A stretch of DNA of 64,000 nucleotides from Symbiodinium natans (GCA_905221605.1 CAJNDS010002452.1:1-64000); one strand, 5' to 3'. Positions 1 to 9,928 are shown, numbered from the stretch's first letter. Program-made: numbers and translations. The notes: generated by a model from the letters alone, not told the origin.

Positions 1-274
1 CGTCGAAAGTATCGATCGATTGTAGAATCCAATAATCCGAATGAATTTGCATCTTTTGGAAAAGGATCGGAATGGAGCAGAATCCTCACCCCCATACCCT
101 CAAGCCTAAACGTCTTGTTTTGCGCCAGCACTTTGACACTCCTTTTGGCTTACCCACTTCTGACACTGTGAGGACGGCAGCAGTCTATCGCAAGTGGTTT
201 AGGGTGTAGGAACGATGAGCTTTCCAAGAGCTCTCTTTGCAGCTGCAGCGGCTGCTGCTGGTCTTCAGCTGCAG
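1..274. other. unassigned sequence downstream of RCC1-like gene
   Basis: No gene recognised. The stretch holds one loose CCCTCAAGCC-like fragment and is otherwise unique. A further exon of the neighbouring minus-strand gene could lie here, because that protein ends in a divergent partial repeat. Confidence 0.4.
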
Positions 275-1962
275 AGCTAACCGTGCACATAACCACTGTG
301 ACCAGCGCAGTCAGCATCACCCCATGTCACGATGGATCCACTGCCAAGAAAGGCAGCAAAGGCACGGTCGTTCGCCTGGATCTGCTGCACGTTCACCAGC
401 GCACGCTGAACAACACTACTGTCACCGCCACGGGCCACATCACCCCAGGTCACCACGGATCCATTGCCGAGAATGGCGGCGAAGGCCATGTCAGACCCTT
501 GGATCTGCTGGACATCCTTCAGCTGACACTGCACAGCACTGCTGTCACCACCGTTGCCAGCATGACCCCAGGTCACGACGGATCCATTGCCGAGAATGGC
601 AGCAAAAGCACCGCCATTGGCTTGGATCTGCTGCACATTCTTCAGCTGACTCTGCACTGCACTGCTGTCGCCACCGTTGCCAGCATGACCCCAGGTCAGG
701 ACAGATCCGTTGCCAAGAATGGCTGCGAAAGCGCTGAGAGTGGCTTGGATCTGCTGCACATTCGTCAGCTGACTCTGCACTGCACTGCTGTCACCGCCAC
801 AGAGAGAATCACCCCAGCTCACGACAGTTCCTTGGCTGCACTCAGGAGGGTAGCTATAAATTAGACTTCTAGCTGCCTGATTGAGAAACCCACTAAACCC
901 AAAAAAGGTAAGGATCTAAAGTTACGGTAAAGTACCACAAAGGTTCCATCGCCAAGAATGGCAGCAAAAGAATAGCGAGAGGCTTGGATCTGACGCACAT
1001 GCTTCAGCTTGTCCTGCACAGTGCTACTGTCACCGCCAAAGCGGGCACTGCCCCAGGTCACGACCGAGCCATCGACACAAATGGCAGCAAAAGCACTGTA
1101 AGTTGCTTGGATCTGCTGCACATGCTTCAGCTGATCCTGCACAGCACTGCACTCGCCCCCAAGGGCAGCTTCACCCCAAGTGACGACCGATCCATCGCCA
1201 AGAATGGCAGCAAAAGCGCCGCCAGTGGCTTGAATCTGCTTCACATTCTTCAGCCGATCCTGCACATGACTACTGTCACCACCAGAGGAAGCACGCCCCC
1301 ACGTCACCACAGATCCATCATCACGAATCGCAGCGAAAGCCATGTCAGACCCTTGGATAAGCTGCACATTCTTAAGCTGATCCTGCACAGAACTACTGTC
1401 ACCACCGTTGCCAGCATGACCCCAGGTCACGACAGATCCATTGCCAAGAATGGCAGCAAAAGCGGTGAGAGTGGCTTGGATCTGCTGCACATTCTTCAGC
1501 TGACTCTGCACTGCACTGCTGTCGCCACCGTTGCCAGCATGCCCCCAGGTCAGGACAGACCCGTCGCCGAGAATGGCGGCAAAAGACTTGGGCGTTCGGC
1601 CTACCCAAGCTCGGCATAGTTGCAGGGTCAGTGAGTCGCCGCTCTTCAAATTGGAGTCCTTCACCATCAGAGATGCATCCAGAACGCTCCCGAACGAGTC
1701 CACCAGCAGTCCTTTTCCGACTCCCAGTGCCGCTTGCGCCCGACCTTTCCTAGGCTGCCCAGTAACCTAGGCTTAAAAGGGTGCCCTTTTTTGCTTAAAG
1801 GGGTTATTCGGGAACCTAAACCCCCCAAAAAGGGAATACGTGCACTACTGGGCATCCGAGTTTCAATGTCTCGATATCCTGGTCGCAGCGAGCTTCGACG
1901 GTAGCAGTCTTACCACTGAGCAACCGAACTTCGACAGCAATCGACATGGGGGCTTCCGACAT
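275..1962 (-). CDS. ubiquitin-like + RCC1-repeat protein, three exons
   Basis: The spliced model is exon 1 1962-1857, exon 2 1744-947 and exon 3 830 to about 275; phases agree (1, 1) and the product is about 485 residues. Exon 1 starts at an ATG (1962, with a second in-frame ATG at 1947) and opens with a beta-grasp-like stretch VEVRLLSGKTATVEA. Exon 2 continues it (RAQAALGVGKGLLVDS, then GDSLTLQL), giving an N-terminal ubiquitin-like fold of about 75 residues. About ten repeats of 41 residues (123 nt) follow, each with the core GSVVTWG..GGDSS.VQ..L..VQQIQA..AFAAIL, the RCC1/HERC-like pattern that is multicopy in dinoflagellates. Such repeats form beta-propellers for protein binding; the partner is unknown. 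The GTG at 1703 is not the true start, since the frame stays open upstream and joins exon 1. The last repeat degenerates before the stop (GHSGYVHG), so the C-terminus may be truncated or another exon may follow. Confidence 0.75.
831..946 (-). other. intron 2 of RCC1-like gene, GA-AG boundaries
   Basis: This 116-bp intron lies between exon 2 (ending GAT G at 947) and exon 3 (starting GA ACT at 830). Joining there restores the repeat core ILGDGTVVSWGD exactly in frame. A GT donor a few bases later would break the repeat and the phase. The exon/intron edges share a short direct repeat, GGAAC. GA donors are known in dinoflagellates. Confidence 0.6.
1745..1856 (-). mobile_element. TIR-A element forming intron 1 of the RCC1-like gene
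   Basis: This 112-bp intron carries the hallmarks of the TIR-A family seen at 5680, 9556, 30688 and 58888: GCCCAGTAACC at one end, an AAGGGTGCCCTTTTTT core, GGGAACC, then a CACTACTGGGC terminus. Removing it with a GA donor (after 1857) and AG acceptor (before 1744) joins ETLKL-G-RAQAALGVG in frame. An introner-like element is the simplest reading. Confidence 0.6.
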
Positions 1963-1967
1963 GAGAA

Positions 1968-2046
1968 ATTACGGGTCCTTGCTTTTTTGGGGCGTACGAT
2001 TTGGGAGTCTCTATTAGGCGTCCCTCATGATCGTAAACCCCCCACA
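1968..2046. repeat. TIR-H palindromic element
   Basis: The segment opens TTACGGGTCC and closes GGCGTCCCTCATGATCGTAA, with an internal GGGAGTCTCTATTAGG. Related palindromes ending GTAAACCCC occur at 14007-14098 and 55985-56110. It lies directly 5' of the RCC1-like ATG, so it could influence the promoter. Confidence 0.35.
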
Positions 2047-2105
2047 TGTTTTGCTCACTGCAGCAGAGTTTGGCTAGGGTGTAAGTGAGGGTTCCCTCCC
2101 GTAAA

Positions 2106-2413
2106 GCCTAAAACCCTAAACCCCAAACCCTAAACCCTAAACCCTATACCCTAAACCCTAGGTATGCTCTTTTGTTATTCGCTTCGGACAATTGACCCAA
2201 GCGGGCACGGGGTTGCGTGCATGAGGGGATGCCGAAAGATTAGGAGCAGTTTAGGGCTTTCGGGCTCTGTGATACCGATGATCCTACTTTGGGAACCCTA
2301 AACCCTAAACCCTTAACCCTTGTAAACCCTAAACCCTAAACCCCACACCCTAAAAAGGGCGCCCCAGTCTGAGGAACTCCTCGGATCGATTGTTCAAGGT
2401 TCCTGCCCCCACC

Positions 2414-2473
<60 letters not shown>

Positions 2474-2518
2474 ACCCTAATCCCTAAACCCTAATCCCTA
2501 AACCCTAAGCCCTAAACT
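2106..2518. repeat. CCCTAAA arrays and a CCCTCAA variant block
   Basis: CCCTAAA blocks lie at 2106-2160 and 2294-2353. A homogeneous (CCCTCAA)n block of about nine units at 2412-2477 then grades into CCCTAAA/CCCTAAT units to 2518. The DNA between is unique, with no gene seen. Confidence 0.9.
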
Positions 2519-2600
2519 CTTGGCACACCAAGGAGGAACTGAGGAGCCAAGAACGGTAGGAGACAGATGACATGTCCCTGTAACTTCAGCAGAATCACCT

Positions 2601-2864
2601 TTGGGGTTTAGGGTTTAGGGTTTAGGGTTTAGGGTTAGGGTTTAGGGTTTAGGGTTTAGGGTTTAGGGTTTAGGGTTAGGGTTTAGGGTTTAGGGTTTAG
2701 GGTTTAGGGTTTAGGGTTTAGGGTTTAGGGTTTAGGGTTTAGGGTTTAGGGTTTAGGGTTTAGGGTTTAGGGTTTAGGGTTTAGGGTTTAGGGTTTAGGG
2801 TTTAGGGTTTAGGGTTTCACTGAACCCTACACCCTAAACCTTAAACCCACACCCTAAACCCCCA
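2601..2864. repeat. long TTTAGGG array with head-to-head inversion
   Basis: An almost perfect TTTAGGG array of about 217 bp (2601-2817, with two TTAGGG-shortened units) flips within about 8 bp to degenerate CCCTAAA units at 2822-2864. Confidence 0.95.
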
Positions 2865-3370
2865 AAGACTGGTACGTAGTACAAAATTCTCCTGTGGCAG
2901 AAGTAGCACACGAGGTCATTCTACAACTCCCATCTCTGATGCTTCGAACTGCGCACCATCTGAAACGGCGAGCTCTTTAGCTAACCTCCTGTGGGTTTGG
3001 GGCTTCTGGGCTTGGATGGTTTTAGGGTTTACGGTTTGGGGTCAGGGTTTAGAGTTTAGGGTTTAGTTCTTCCTGTGGCGGAATATTCTCTCTCAACCAT
3101 CAGGCATCCCAAGATTGGTAGTGTGTAAAATCAAATGACTCAAGTCACCCTCAAGCCCTCAAGCCTGATCGTCCTAGCATGGCCTTGGTGCGGCAAACCT
3201 CTCAGATCCATGTCTGTTAAAGCATGTCGCCAGCCGATGTAAGGGGAAAGGCTCCTTGCTATCGCAAGTTTCCTTAATGGAGCCTTCCTTAGCCTGGGAG
3301 TCAGCAGTCAGCGAGAGAACGATCCGAGGGTCACCACCATCACATGCGGAAGATTCCCACAGGGCGACTT
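2865..3370. other. unique spacer
   Basis: Mostly unique DNA with a degenerate TTTAGGG patch around 3022-3066. No convincing coding frame. Confidence 0.5.
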
Positions 3371-3441
3371 TGGGGTTTAGGGTTTAGGGTTTAGGGTTTA
3401 GGGTTTAGGGTTTAGGGTTTAGGGTTTAGGGTTTAGGGTTT
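3371..3441. repeat. TTTAGGG array
   Basis: About ten perfect TTTAGGG units. Confidence 0.95.
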
Positions 3442-3554
3442 CGGTCGCCGTGCAGAGAAATGGGGGCACGTAGGAAGGTTTTGAAAGAAGATAAGACTTG
3501 CAGGGACTGCATCAAGTTATTAAGGGAGGGGGGGGGGTCAACAGTGGTATGTAG

Positions 3555-3745
3555 CCTAAACCCAAAACCCAAAACCCAAAACCCTAAACCCTAAACTCAT
3601 GTAGCCTACTGGTCCCTACGGCTCCCTAAGCTTCCCTAAGCTTTGCTAGGTGCCTACATGAACCGTAAACCGTAAACCCTAAACCCTAAACCCTAAACCC
3701 TAAACCCTAAACCCTAAACCCCAAACCCTAAACCCTAAACCCTAC
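3555..3745. repeat. CCCTAAA arrays with CCCAAAA variants
   Basis: 3555-3597 mixes CCCAAAA and CCCTAAA units; 3661-3745 is a CCCTAAA array. A 60-bp unique stretch lies between. Confidence 0.9.
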
Positions 3746-4203
3746 AGACCAGGAGGGCCACACCCCACGCCTCCTGTTCAGGATCACTCTGCCAAGATCT
3801 GGGAGCTCCATACCGAGCCGGCTTGAGAATCATCGGATCCTCCCTAAACCCCCCCCCCCCCCCAAAGACCCTCAACCCTCAACCCTAAACCCGAAACCCC
3901 CCTAAAAGGGAGCTATTAGAAATCAACGGGAAAGCGCCATGAATATCTCTTAAGAACTCTGAACTCTAAACCCTAAGGGTCCCTCAATAGGCATATATAG
4001 GGTTTTGGGTTTAGGACGTTTGGGATTTGGGGTTTAAAGGTTCGGGTTTAAGTTTTCCCCCCTCTATAGTCTCCCGTACCAGTCTCTCAATAGTCCCCAG
4101 GCTTTTTAATCGTCCCTACATATAAAGTTCCCTACACCCTAAACCCTACCTAAACCCTACACCCACCCTAAACCCTAGGCCCTAAACCCTAAAGCTAAAA
4201 TTC
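3746..4203. other. gene-free spacer with short arrays
   Basis: Holds a C run (3847-3862), degenerate CCCTAAA patches (3862-3900, 4133-4195) and unique sequence. No gene seen. Confidence 0.5.
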
Positions 4204-4428
4204 TCGGGGCTTTTACCTTGGACCCTTAAGGTTGTACCCTTGGGTTTTGGGGACCCTTGTTAACAATCCTCAAGGTAGCATAGGGGCCATCTTAGGTTTA
4301 GGGTTTAGGGTTTAGGGTTTAGGGTTTAGGGTTTAGGGTTTAGGGTTTAGGGTTTAGGGTTTAGGTATTAAGGGGAACCTTTAAGGGGTCCAACCTTCGG
4401 GGTACGAGTCTTAAATCTCTTGAGAAAC
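4204..4428. mobile_element. TIR-F element interrupted by a TTTAGGG array
   Basis: The outer parts match the array-free copy at 58512-58659: AAGGTTGTACCCTTGGG, ATCCTCAAGGTAG, GGGGAACCTTTA and CGAGTCTT..CTTGAG all recur in order. Between GGGGCCATCTTA and ATTAAGGGGAACC lie about ten TTTAGGG units (4293-4365) where the other copy has only ATTTTAGGGGTATATTTCG. Confidence 0.7.
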
Positions 4429-4821
4429 ATAATCGGATTTCTTTTTTGTGCTGCAAGACAGCTGTCACGGATGGCGACATGTGTCAGGGTGTCCTGCCAG
4501 GGGGAGGAGCATCACTCAGCCCCAACCAAATTTAGACCCTAAACCCGAAACCCGAAACCCGAAACCCTAAACCCTACACCTGAAACGGCCCAAGCCCCAA
4601 ACCCTACGCCACACAGCCTTCATGCGATCGAGACACTCCAGCACTAGGAAACATGAGTCAGAAACTTGTAACTCTCTCAATGCCGAGGTGGGGTGCGCCA
4701 GGAGATGGGCTGGGCATAACTAAAACCCTTAAACCCTCCCCCCTCTCACCCCCAAACAAAACAAAGCTGAGCTGCTTCAGTTGCTAGACTTGACAAACCT
4801 AAGCCCAAAGCAGTAGGAAGC
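4429..4821. other. unique spacer
   Basis: Short degenerate CCCGAAA/CCCTAAA patches at 4533-4605 in otherwise unique sequence. No gene recognised. Confidence 0.5.
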
Positions 4822-4938
4822 AAACCCTAAACCCTAAACCCTAAACCCTAAACCCTAAACCCTAAACCCTAAACCCCAAACCCCAAACCCTAAACCCTAA
4901 ACCCTAAACCCTAAACCCTAAACCCTAAACCCTAAACC
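4822..4938. repeat. CCCTAAA array
   Basis: About 16 units, two of them CCCCAAA variants. Confidence 0.95.
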
Positions 4939-5022
4939 TCGAAGATGCGGAGGCATTCCGGGTTGAATTGTCTCGGAACTCCCGGAGTGATGCGGGTGGT
5001 GTTTTATGGGGTTGAGATGAAA

Positions 5023-5212
5023 CCCATGGGGGTTGGGGATGTTCCCCCTTATTCACAGTCTTTAACGAGATTCTCATAGGGGGGTTTTAGGGTTTAGGGT
5101 TTGGGTTGGGGTTTAGGGTTTAGGGTTTAGGGTTTAGGGTTCAGGGTTCAGGGGGTACTACAGTCCCGATTAAGGACTGTGAGTAAAAAAGGGGAACATC
5201 CCAACCCATGGA
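5023..5212. mobile_element. TIR-C element with TTTAGGG array in its loop
   Basis: Left arm CCATGGGGGTTGGGGATGTT..CACAGTCTTTAA pairs with right arm TTAAGGACTGTGA..GGGGAACATCCCAACCCATGG. The loop at about 5085-5150 is a TTTAGGG array with variants. Copies at 28523-28622 and 56474-56584 have short array-free loops. Confidence 0.7.
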
Positions 5213-5289
5213 TGCCAGAAATCCAAACCATCAGCCCCACAAAGCCCCTGAACCCTGGTCCCATAGAACCCCCCACCCTGTTACGCTCC

Positions 5290-5560
5290 TTAGGGTTTAG
5301 GGTTTAGGGTTTAGGGTTTTAGGGTTTAGGGTTTAGGGTTTAGGGGTTAGGGTTTAGGGTTTCGGGTTTCGGGTTTCGGGTTTCGGGTTTAGGGTTTAGG
5401 GTTTAGGCTTTAGGCTTTAGGCTTTAGGGTTTAGGGTTTAGGGTTTAGGGTTTAGGGTTTAGGGCTTAGGGTTTAGGGTTTAGGGTTTAGGGCTTAGGGT
5501 TTAGGGTTTAGGGTTTAGGGTTTCGGGTTTAGGGTTTAGGGTTTAGGGTTTAGGGTTAGT
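5290..5560. repeat. long TTTAGGG array with blocks of variants
   Basis: About 270 bp, mainly TTTAGGG, with local runs of TTTCGGG (5361-5391) and TTTAGGC (5403-5425). Clustered identical variants point to local unit duplication. Confidence 0.95.
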
Positions 5561-5679
5561 GTTTAACGACAGCCGGCCTTATCTTCTTCTTCCGCTTCTT
5601 CTTCAGCCCCGGCGTCGACGCCTCTTCCTGTGGGCTTCTGTTCAAAGGGCAGGTGACGGCATGCTCTCAGACCTCCTTA

Positions 5680-5786
5680 GTAGCCCAGTAACCATATCAC
5701 AAAAAGGGCACCCTTTTTGGGCTTGGCTACTTTACAAGGGAACCTTGAACCCAAAAAATAAGGGGTAAAGGGCACCACCGGGCTAC
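5680..5786. mobile_element. TIR-A element, array-free
   Basis: Begins GTAGCCCAGTAACCATAT, then AAGGGCACCCTTTTT, GGGAACC and CCCAAAAAATAAGG, and ends GGCACCACCGGGCTAC. The termini are inverted repeats of about 9 bp. Confidence 0.7.
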
Positions 5787-5801
5787 GAAGCCTGAAGCCT
5801 T

Positions 5802-5920
5802 TGCTTGGAAGACCTATTGACAGGGTAAAGTAGAGTTAGTTAGGTGAGCTATGGGGACGAGAGTAGGCTTTCTGGGGGATACTAAAGTAGACGTACTAAG
5901 TCGAAAGAGTTTCTAAGTAA
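5802..5920. mobile_element. TIR-E element
   Basis: Starts TTGCTTGGAAGACC and ends GTCGAAAGAGTTTCTAAGTAA, with an internal GGGGGATACTAAAGTAGACGT. The same layout occurs at 17684-17795 and 28251-28361. Confidence 0.6.
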
Positions 5921-6563
5921 CCCTGAACTCAACCTATGGGATATGAAACCCTGTGAAACCCCGACAGCCCATAATGCGTAGGTTCCATGAGGTGTAGTGA
6001 CCTTGTAAGGAGAGGTGCAGCGTGCTCGAATAGCGCCCAGCACTAAACGGCGCATTGCACACCGGAGCCGCTTCAGGTTCAGGGTTTAGGGTTTAGGGCT
6101 TCGGTTTCGCGGTACTTACCGTTTTTTCTGGTATATTCTCGGGCCAGGTTGAATGAAAAAATCAAAAACGAGAACTAGAAGCTCCCTCCAAACTTACGAT
6201 AGAGTGGTTAAGCTAAGGCACTATTGAATAGTCATATATATATATATATAGAATTATTTATACTTGCTACATGCATGGTTTAGGGTTTCGAGTTTAGGAT
6301 TTAGGGTTTAGGGTAAAAAGCATCCACACACAACTTTCCTCTCTCATATACTCTTCTACGATTATGACATGCTATGATCTGCAGCAAAATGCTACAATAC
6401 ATAATGGACTAGAAACCGACTATAAGTAACATACTATACAAACTGTGCTGCAATATGCGGTAATACACTTTAGCTGCTACATTCCTCCATCGTATACTAA
6501 TGAGGGTAGTAGTTACATATTTCGGGCTTGCATACCGATTACCGACTTCACAGGCAGTATCGG

Positions 6564-6597
<34 letters not shown>

Positions 6598-6759
6598 CGT
6601 TGAAAGATGATATGAACCATCCGTCTGCCTCATGCAATCAGACTACTCCCATGATGACGAGCACAGTGACCGTCGGGAAAGAATCACAGTGATAGTACAA
6701 CGACAACATACCAGCAACAGCTGTCATTGCGGACAAACTTGTGTCTTTCACCTTGCATG
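5921..6759. other. gene-free spacer with microsatellites
   Basis: AT-richer unique DNA with (TA)n at 6235-6250, a few TTTAGGG units near 6075-6093 and 6280-6315, and (CA)n at 6567-6595. No gene recognised. Confidence 0.6.
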
Positions 6760-7749
6760 TCAGCTGAACGCCACGCTGTTCACTGTTGCTTCATGCCTAC
6801 AGGAAAGCAGTCGCTCACCAGATTCCACTCTCCAGACTGCAGCTGTGCCTTCTTCAGAAGCCGTGGCGACCAGCGTGGCAGAGGCATCAAAGGCAGCATC
6901 CAACACACCGCGACAATGCTTCAAGGTCAGAAGCTGCGTGCCAGTGGACGCATCCCACACCCCAGCTGAAGAGTCAGCTGAAGCTGTAATCACGCGAGAG
7001 CCCGTGGGATCAAACGCGGCTTTGTAGACGCGGTCCTTGTGTCGAAGGGTAGATACCTCTTTGCCACTGGCTATATCCCACACCTTGGCGGCAAAATCAT
7101 CCCCGCCCGTGACGATGTGAGTGCCAAGCACATTGAAAGCCGCACTGAACACTAAGTTGCTGTGCTTTGCTGTGAAGATCTTTGTGCCGCTAACAGCATC
7201 CCAAACCGTCGCACTTTTGTCGAAGGAAGCTGTGACAACTCTCTTTCCAGTTGCATCAAAGGCAGAGTTCATGCACCTGTCACGATGCTTCATCGTGACC
7301 AGCTTGGCGCCAGTCAGTGCATCCCAAACAGAAGCCGAACTATCTCGCGAAGCCGTGACAAAGCGTGCGCCCGATACGTCAAAAGAAGCACTGTATACCG
7401 CATGCTCATGCCTTGCTGTACACACTTTCGACCCAGTGGCTGCCTCCCATACCGAAGCCGTTTTGTCATCGGAAGCTGTGACGATCAACTCGCCCGAAGG
7501 GTCGAATGCGGCGGCATACACTGAGTTGCTATGTGCAACCGAGGCTAAGACCTCACCAGACGCTACGTCCCAAACCTTCGCCAGCTGATCTTGGGAGGTA
7601 GTGACAACAGCCACACCAGAGGCATCGAAGTTGGCGCTGTTTATTTCAAGATCGTGCTTCAAGGTTGCGACCACCCTTGCAGTACCAATGTCCCATAGAG
7701 AAGCTGTCCGATCGTTGGACGCCACCACGATACAGGTAGACCTCTCCAT
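6760..7749 (-). CDS. WD40-repeat beta-propeller protein
   Basis: An uninterrupted 329-residue frame opens with ATG at 7749. It holds eight tandem WD40-like blades of about 42 residues, each with a VTAS-(D)-(K/S)-(T/S)-A-x-VWD core (LWD, VWD, VWD, VWE and so on, with VWR in the last) and an AAFD..G signature. No other domain is visible, so it is a scaffold or protein-binding propeller of unknown partner. The frame stops within the start of the next blade (VNSVAFS then TGA), so the C-terminus may be truncated or continue in an unseen exon. The blades are regular at protein level and no frame breaks occur, arguing for recent or current function. There is no intron, unlike the other genes here. 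A TTTAGGG array lies only about 17 bp upstream of the ATG, leaving almost no room for a 5' UTR. Confidence 0.8.
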   Translation of the reverse strand: MERSTCIVVASNDRTASLWDIGTARVVATLKHDLEINSANFDASGVAVVTTSQDQLAKVWDVASGEVLASVAHSNSVYAAAFDPSGELIVTASDDKTASVWEAATGSKVCTARHEHAVYSASFDVSGARFVTASRDSSASVWDALTGAKLVTMKHRDRCMNSAFDATGKRVVTASFDKSATVWDAVSGTKIFTAKHSNLVFSAAFNVLGTHIVTGGDDFAAKVWDIASGKEVSTLRHKDRVYKAAFDPTGSRVITASADSSAGVWDASTGTQLLTLKHCRGVLDAAFDASATLVATASEEGTAAVWRVESGERLLSCRHEATVNSVAFS

Positions 7750-7765
7750 GAAGCGCGAAGTAGGG

Positions 7766-7817
7766 TTTGGGGTTTAGGGTTTAGGGTTTAGGGTTTAGGG
7801 TTTAGGGTTTAGGGTTA
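7766..7817. repeat. TTTAGGG array just upstream of the WD40 start
   Basis: About seven units between the WD40 gene ATG and unique upstream DNA. Confidence 0.9.
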
Positions 7818-8970
7818 GCTAAGATGTCACACTGAGAACCATGCGACCAAAACAGCTGCCAAGACATGGTGCTGTCCAATGCTTGCAAGTGTTTCTGACC
7901 TCTTGATGAGTCAAGCCTTCTGATATTCACGACATTTCCGGTAGCTACAACGGCATACAGCGTCACCGTGCGACAGATGATCATAACAGTGCGGTGCGGG
8001 GCTTCGGGGCCTAGGGCCTAGGGTATTGTATTCAGGTTTCGGCTTCAGGCTTTAGGGTTTCAGGGCGCGGGAACGGGGGCCGCTGGGCTTCTCCCAGTTA
8101 TTGCAGCGTTGGGATTCAGCGTGTGGGGGGTTGAGGTTTGAGGTTTAGGGATTCGGGGTTCTTGTTTTTCTGTGTTTGTTTTTGAGGTTTAGGGTTCGAG
8201 GCCTTAACTTTCAGAAGCTCGTGCAGGGTTTTGGGCTTAATGGGTTTAGGGTGTGGGGGTCTGGCGCTGGTCTTTCGTAGGATTTAGGTCGAAACCTTGC
8301 GCGTTTTGTGAAGCTGGTTCTCTCGGCTTCTCTTGCTCATTCTGCAGTTCCTTGTCCACCTTTCACACATAATCCACATACCCATAGTTAGGTTTTAGGG
8401 TTTAGGGTTTTTGGTTTTGGGCCTTACTTCCCAGAAAGCACTCAGGCGTGATCGTCCGAGGGCCAAAACGCACAGGTATGGATGCAGATTCGGGTTTTAC
8501 ACTTACACACACCCAAACACTAACCCTTAGCCCCAAACCCTAAACCCTCTAAACCCTATAAACACCTAAACCCTAAATCCTACCCTTTCACAAGGTTCTT
8601 CAGTATCCTAGGAAAACACAGGCGTCTCTCTCAAAAACGAGACACTAACCTTTCAAAATGCAAAAGAACAGGCTACCACTGACAGGGGGTCCGAACCCCG
8701 TCAGCCACAGAGACGGGCGATGGTTAGCCCTTTGCGACACTAAACCCTGAAACGCTTCCATTGAGAGCATACTGGAATCTTTCATATTGGAGGCGGGGCG
8801 GGAGGGGGGGTGGGGTTGGCATGATAATTCCAATTATTCCAGTTGCTGCACTGGCGCTGCGTGTGCCGACTGCGCTGAACATGTGTTTCTGCAGCCCACC
8901 TTGGGCCCCCTCAATCCAAGAGGGCGGAACTCTTGGCAAAACATGGTTGAGATCTCGCTCGCCGATTTTC
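7818..8970. other. gene-free spacer
   Basis: Degenerate TTTAGGG-like text at 8020-8270, short arrays at 8390-8410 and 8520-8580, otherwise unique. No gene recognised. Confidence 0.5.
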
Positions 8971-9060
8971 TAAACCCTGAACCCTGAACCCTGAACCCTA
9001 AACCCTAAACCCTAAACCCTAAACCCTAAACCCTAAACAAACCCTAACCCCTAAACCCCA
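8971..9060. repeat. CCCTGAA to CCCTAAA array
   Basis: Three CCCTGAA units followed by CCCTAAA units. The plain spacer beyond it includes small arrays at 9200-9266 and 9352-9375. Confidence 0.9.
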
Positions 9061-9555
9061 ATTTGAAGTGGGCTCCTAGGACCCTTTTTTCATTGGGCTA
9101 GAAGGACTCTCACTCAGGTCCGCAGTTCCCGGCAGGGCCCTCTAAGCAGCCTAAATCGTACACCCTAATTAAACTAGGGTTTAGGGCTAAAACCTTTAAG
9201 GTTCAGAAAGTTAGGGTTTAGGGTTTAGGGCCTTTTAGGGTTTAGGGTTTAGGGTTTAGGGTTTAGGCCACAAAACGACCCCAACCCTCGCACGTCGCCT
9301 GCGGCACGTCCGCCGCAGCTGCTGCCGACGAGCCTGCAGCTGCCTCAGAATGCGTTTAGGGTTTAGGGTTTAGAATGTAGGATTAGGGTTTAGGCCTAGG
9401 GTAAGCTTAAGGTTAGGAGTTTCATGGATTTGTTGGGGGTGTTGCAGGGATAAGGGCCCAGGGTTGCGGGATGCTTTTGGGATCTTTTGCCTGAGGTGTG
9501 CCGTTTTAGAAGACGCTTTTGTCGATGAAGGTTATGTGGCCTGGATTTCTCCTTG

Positions 9556-9730
9556 GTAGCCGAGTAACCATATCATAACAAGTGGTGCCCTTTGTGTTGG
9601 TTACTTTTACAAGGGAACCGAGCCCTAAACCCTAACCCTAAACCCTAAACCCTAAACCCTAAACCCTAAACCCTAAACCCTAAACCCTAAACCCAGAACC
9701 CAAGAAGGGCAAAAGGGCACACCGCTCCCC
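9556..9730. mobile_element. TIR-A element interrupted by a CCCTAAA array
   Basis: Left part GTAGCCGAGTAACCATATCA, GGTGCCCTTTGTG, GGTTACTTTTACAAGGGAACC. Then about nine CCCTAAA units (9630-9694), then CAGAACCCAAGAAGGGCAAA and a degenerate right end. Array-free copies at 5680 and 58888 run straight from GGGAACC into the right part. Confidence 0.65.
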
Positions 9731-9737
9731 CGTTTAG

Positions 9738-9843
9738 GATTTAGGATTTAGGGTTTAGGGTTTAGGGTTTAGGGTGTAGGGTTTAGGGTTTAGGGTTTAG
9801 GATTTAGGGTTTAGGGTGTAGGGTTTAGGACTCTAAACCCTAA
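9738..9843. repeat. TTTAGGG array, inverting to CCCTAAA
   Basis: TTTAGGG with TTTAGGA and TGTAGGG variants to about 9828, then a few CCCTAAA units. It lies 10 bp from the preceding opposite-strand array. Confidence 0.85.
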
Positions 9844-9928
9844 ACCCCGATGCCCCCCGATGCTTCGGAACCGAGACGCCCAATCCACACCGGAGGCCTG
9901 CGCGAGACCGTCGCCCGGAGGGGTTGTT

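Noticed and set aside
237-864. Plus-strand frames across the RCC1-like gene
   Set aside because: They are antisense shadows of the 123-nt repeats; the minus strand gives the RCC1 pattern and joins in phase.
1703-1703. Start of the RCC1-like protein at this GTG
   Set aside because: The frame is open upstream and continues the ubiquitin-like fold into an ATG-initiated exon at 1962.
2601-2864. True chromosome end
   Set aside because: The array is short, inverts within 8 bp, and is followed by more than 60 kb of mixed sequence with arrays in both directions.
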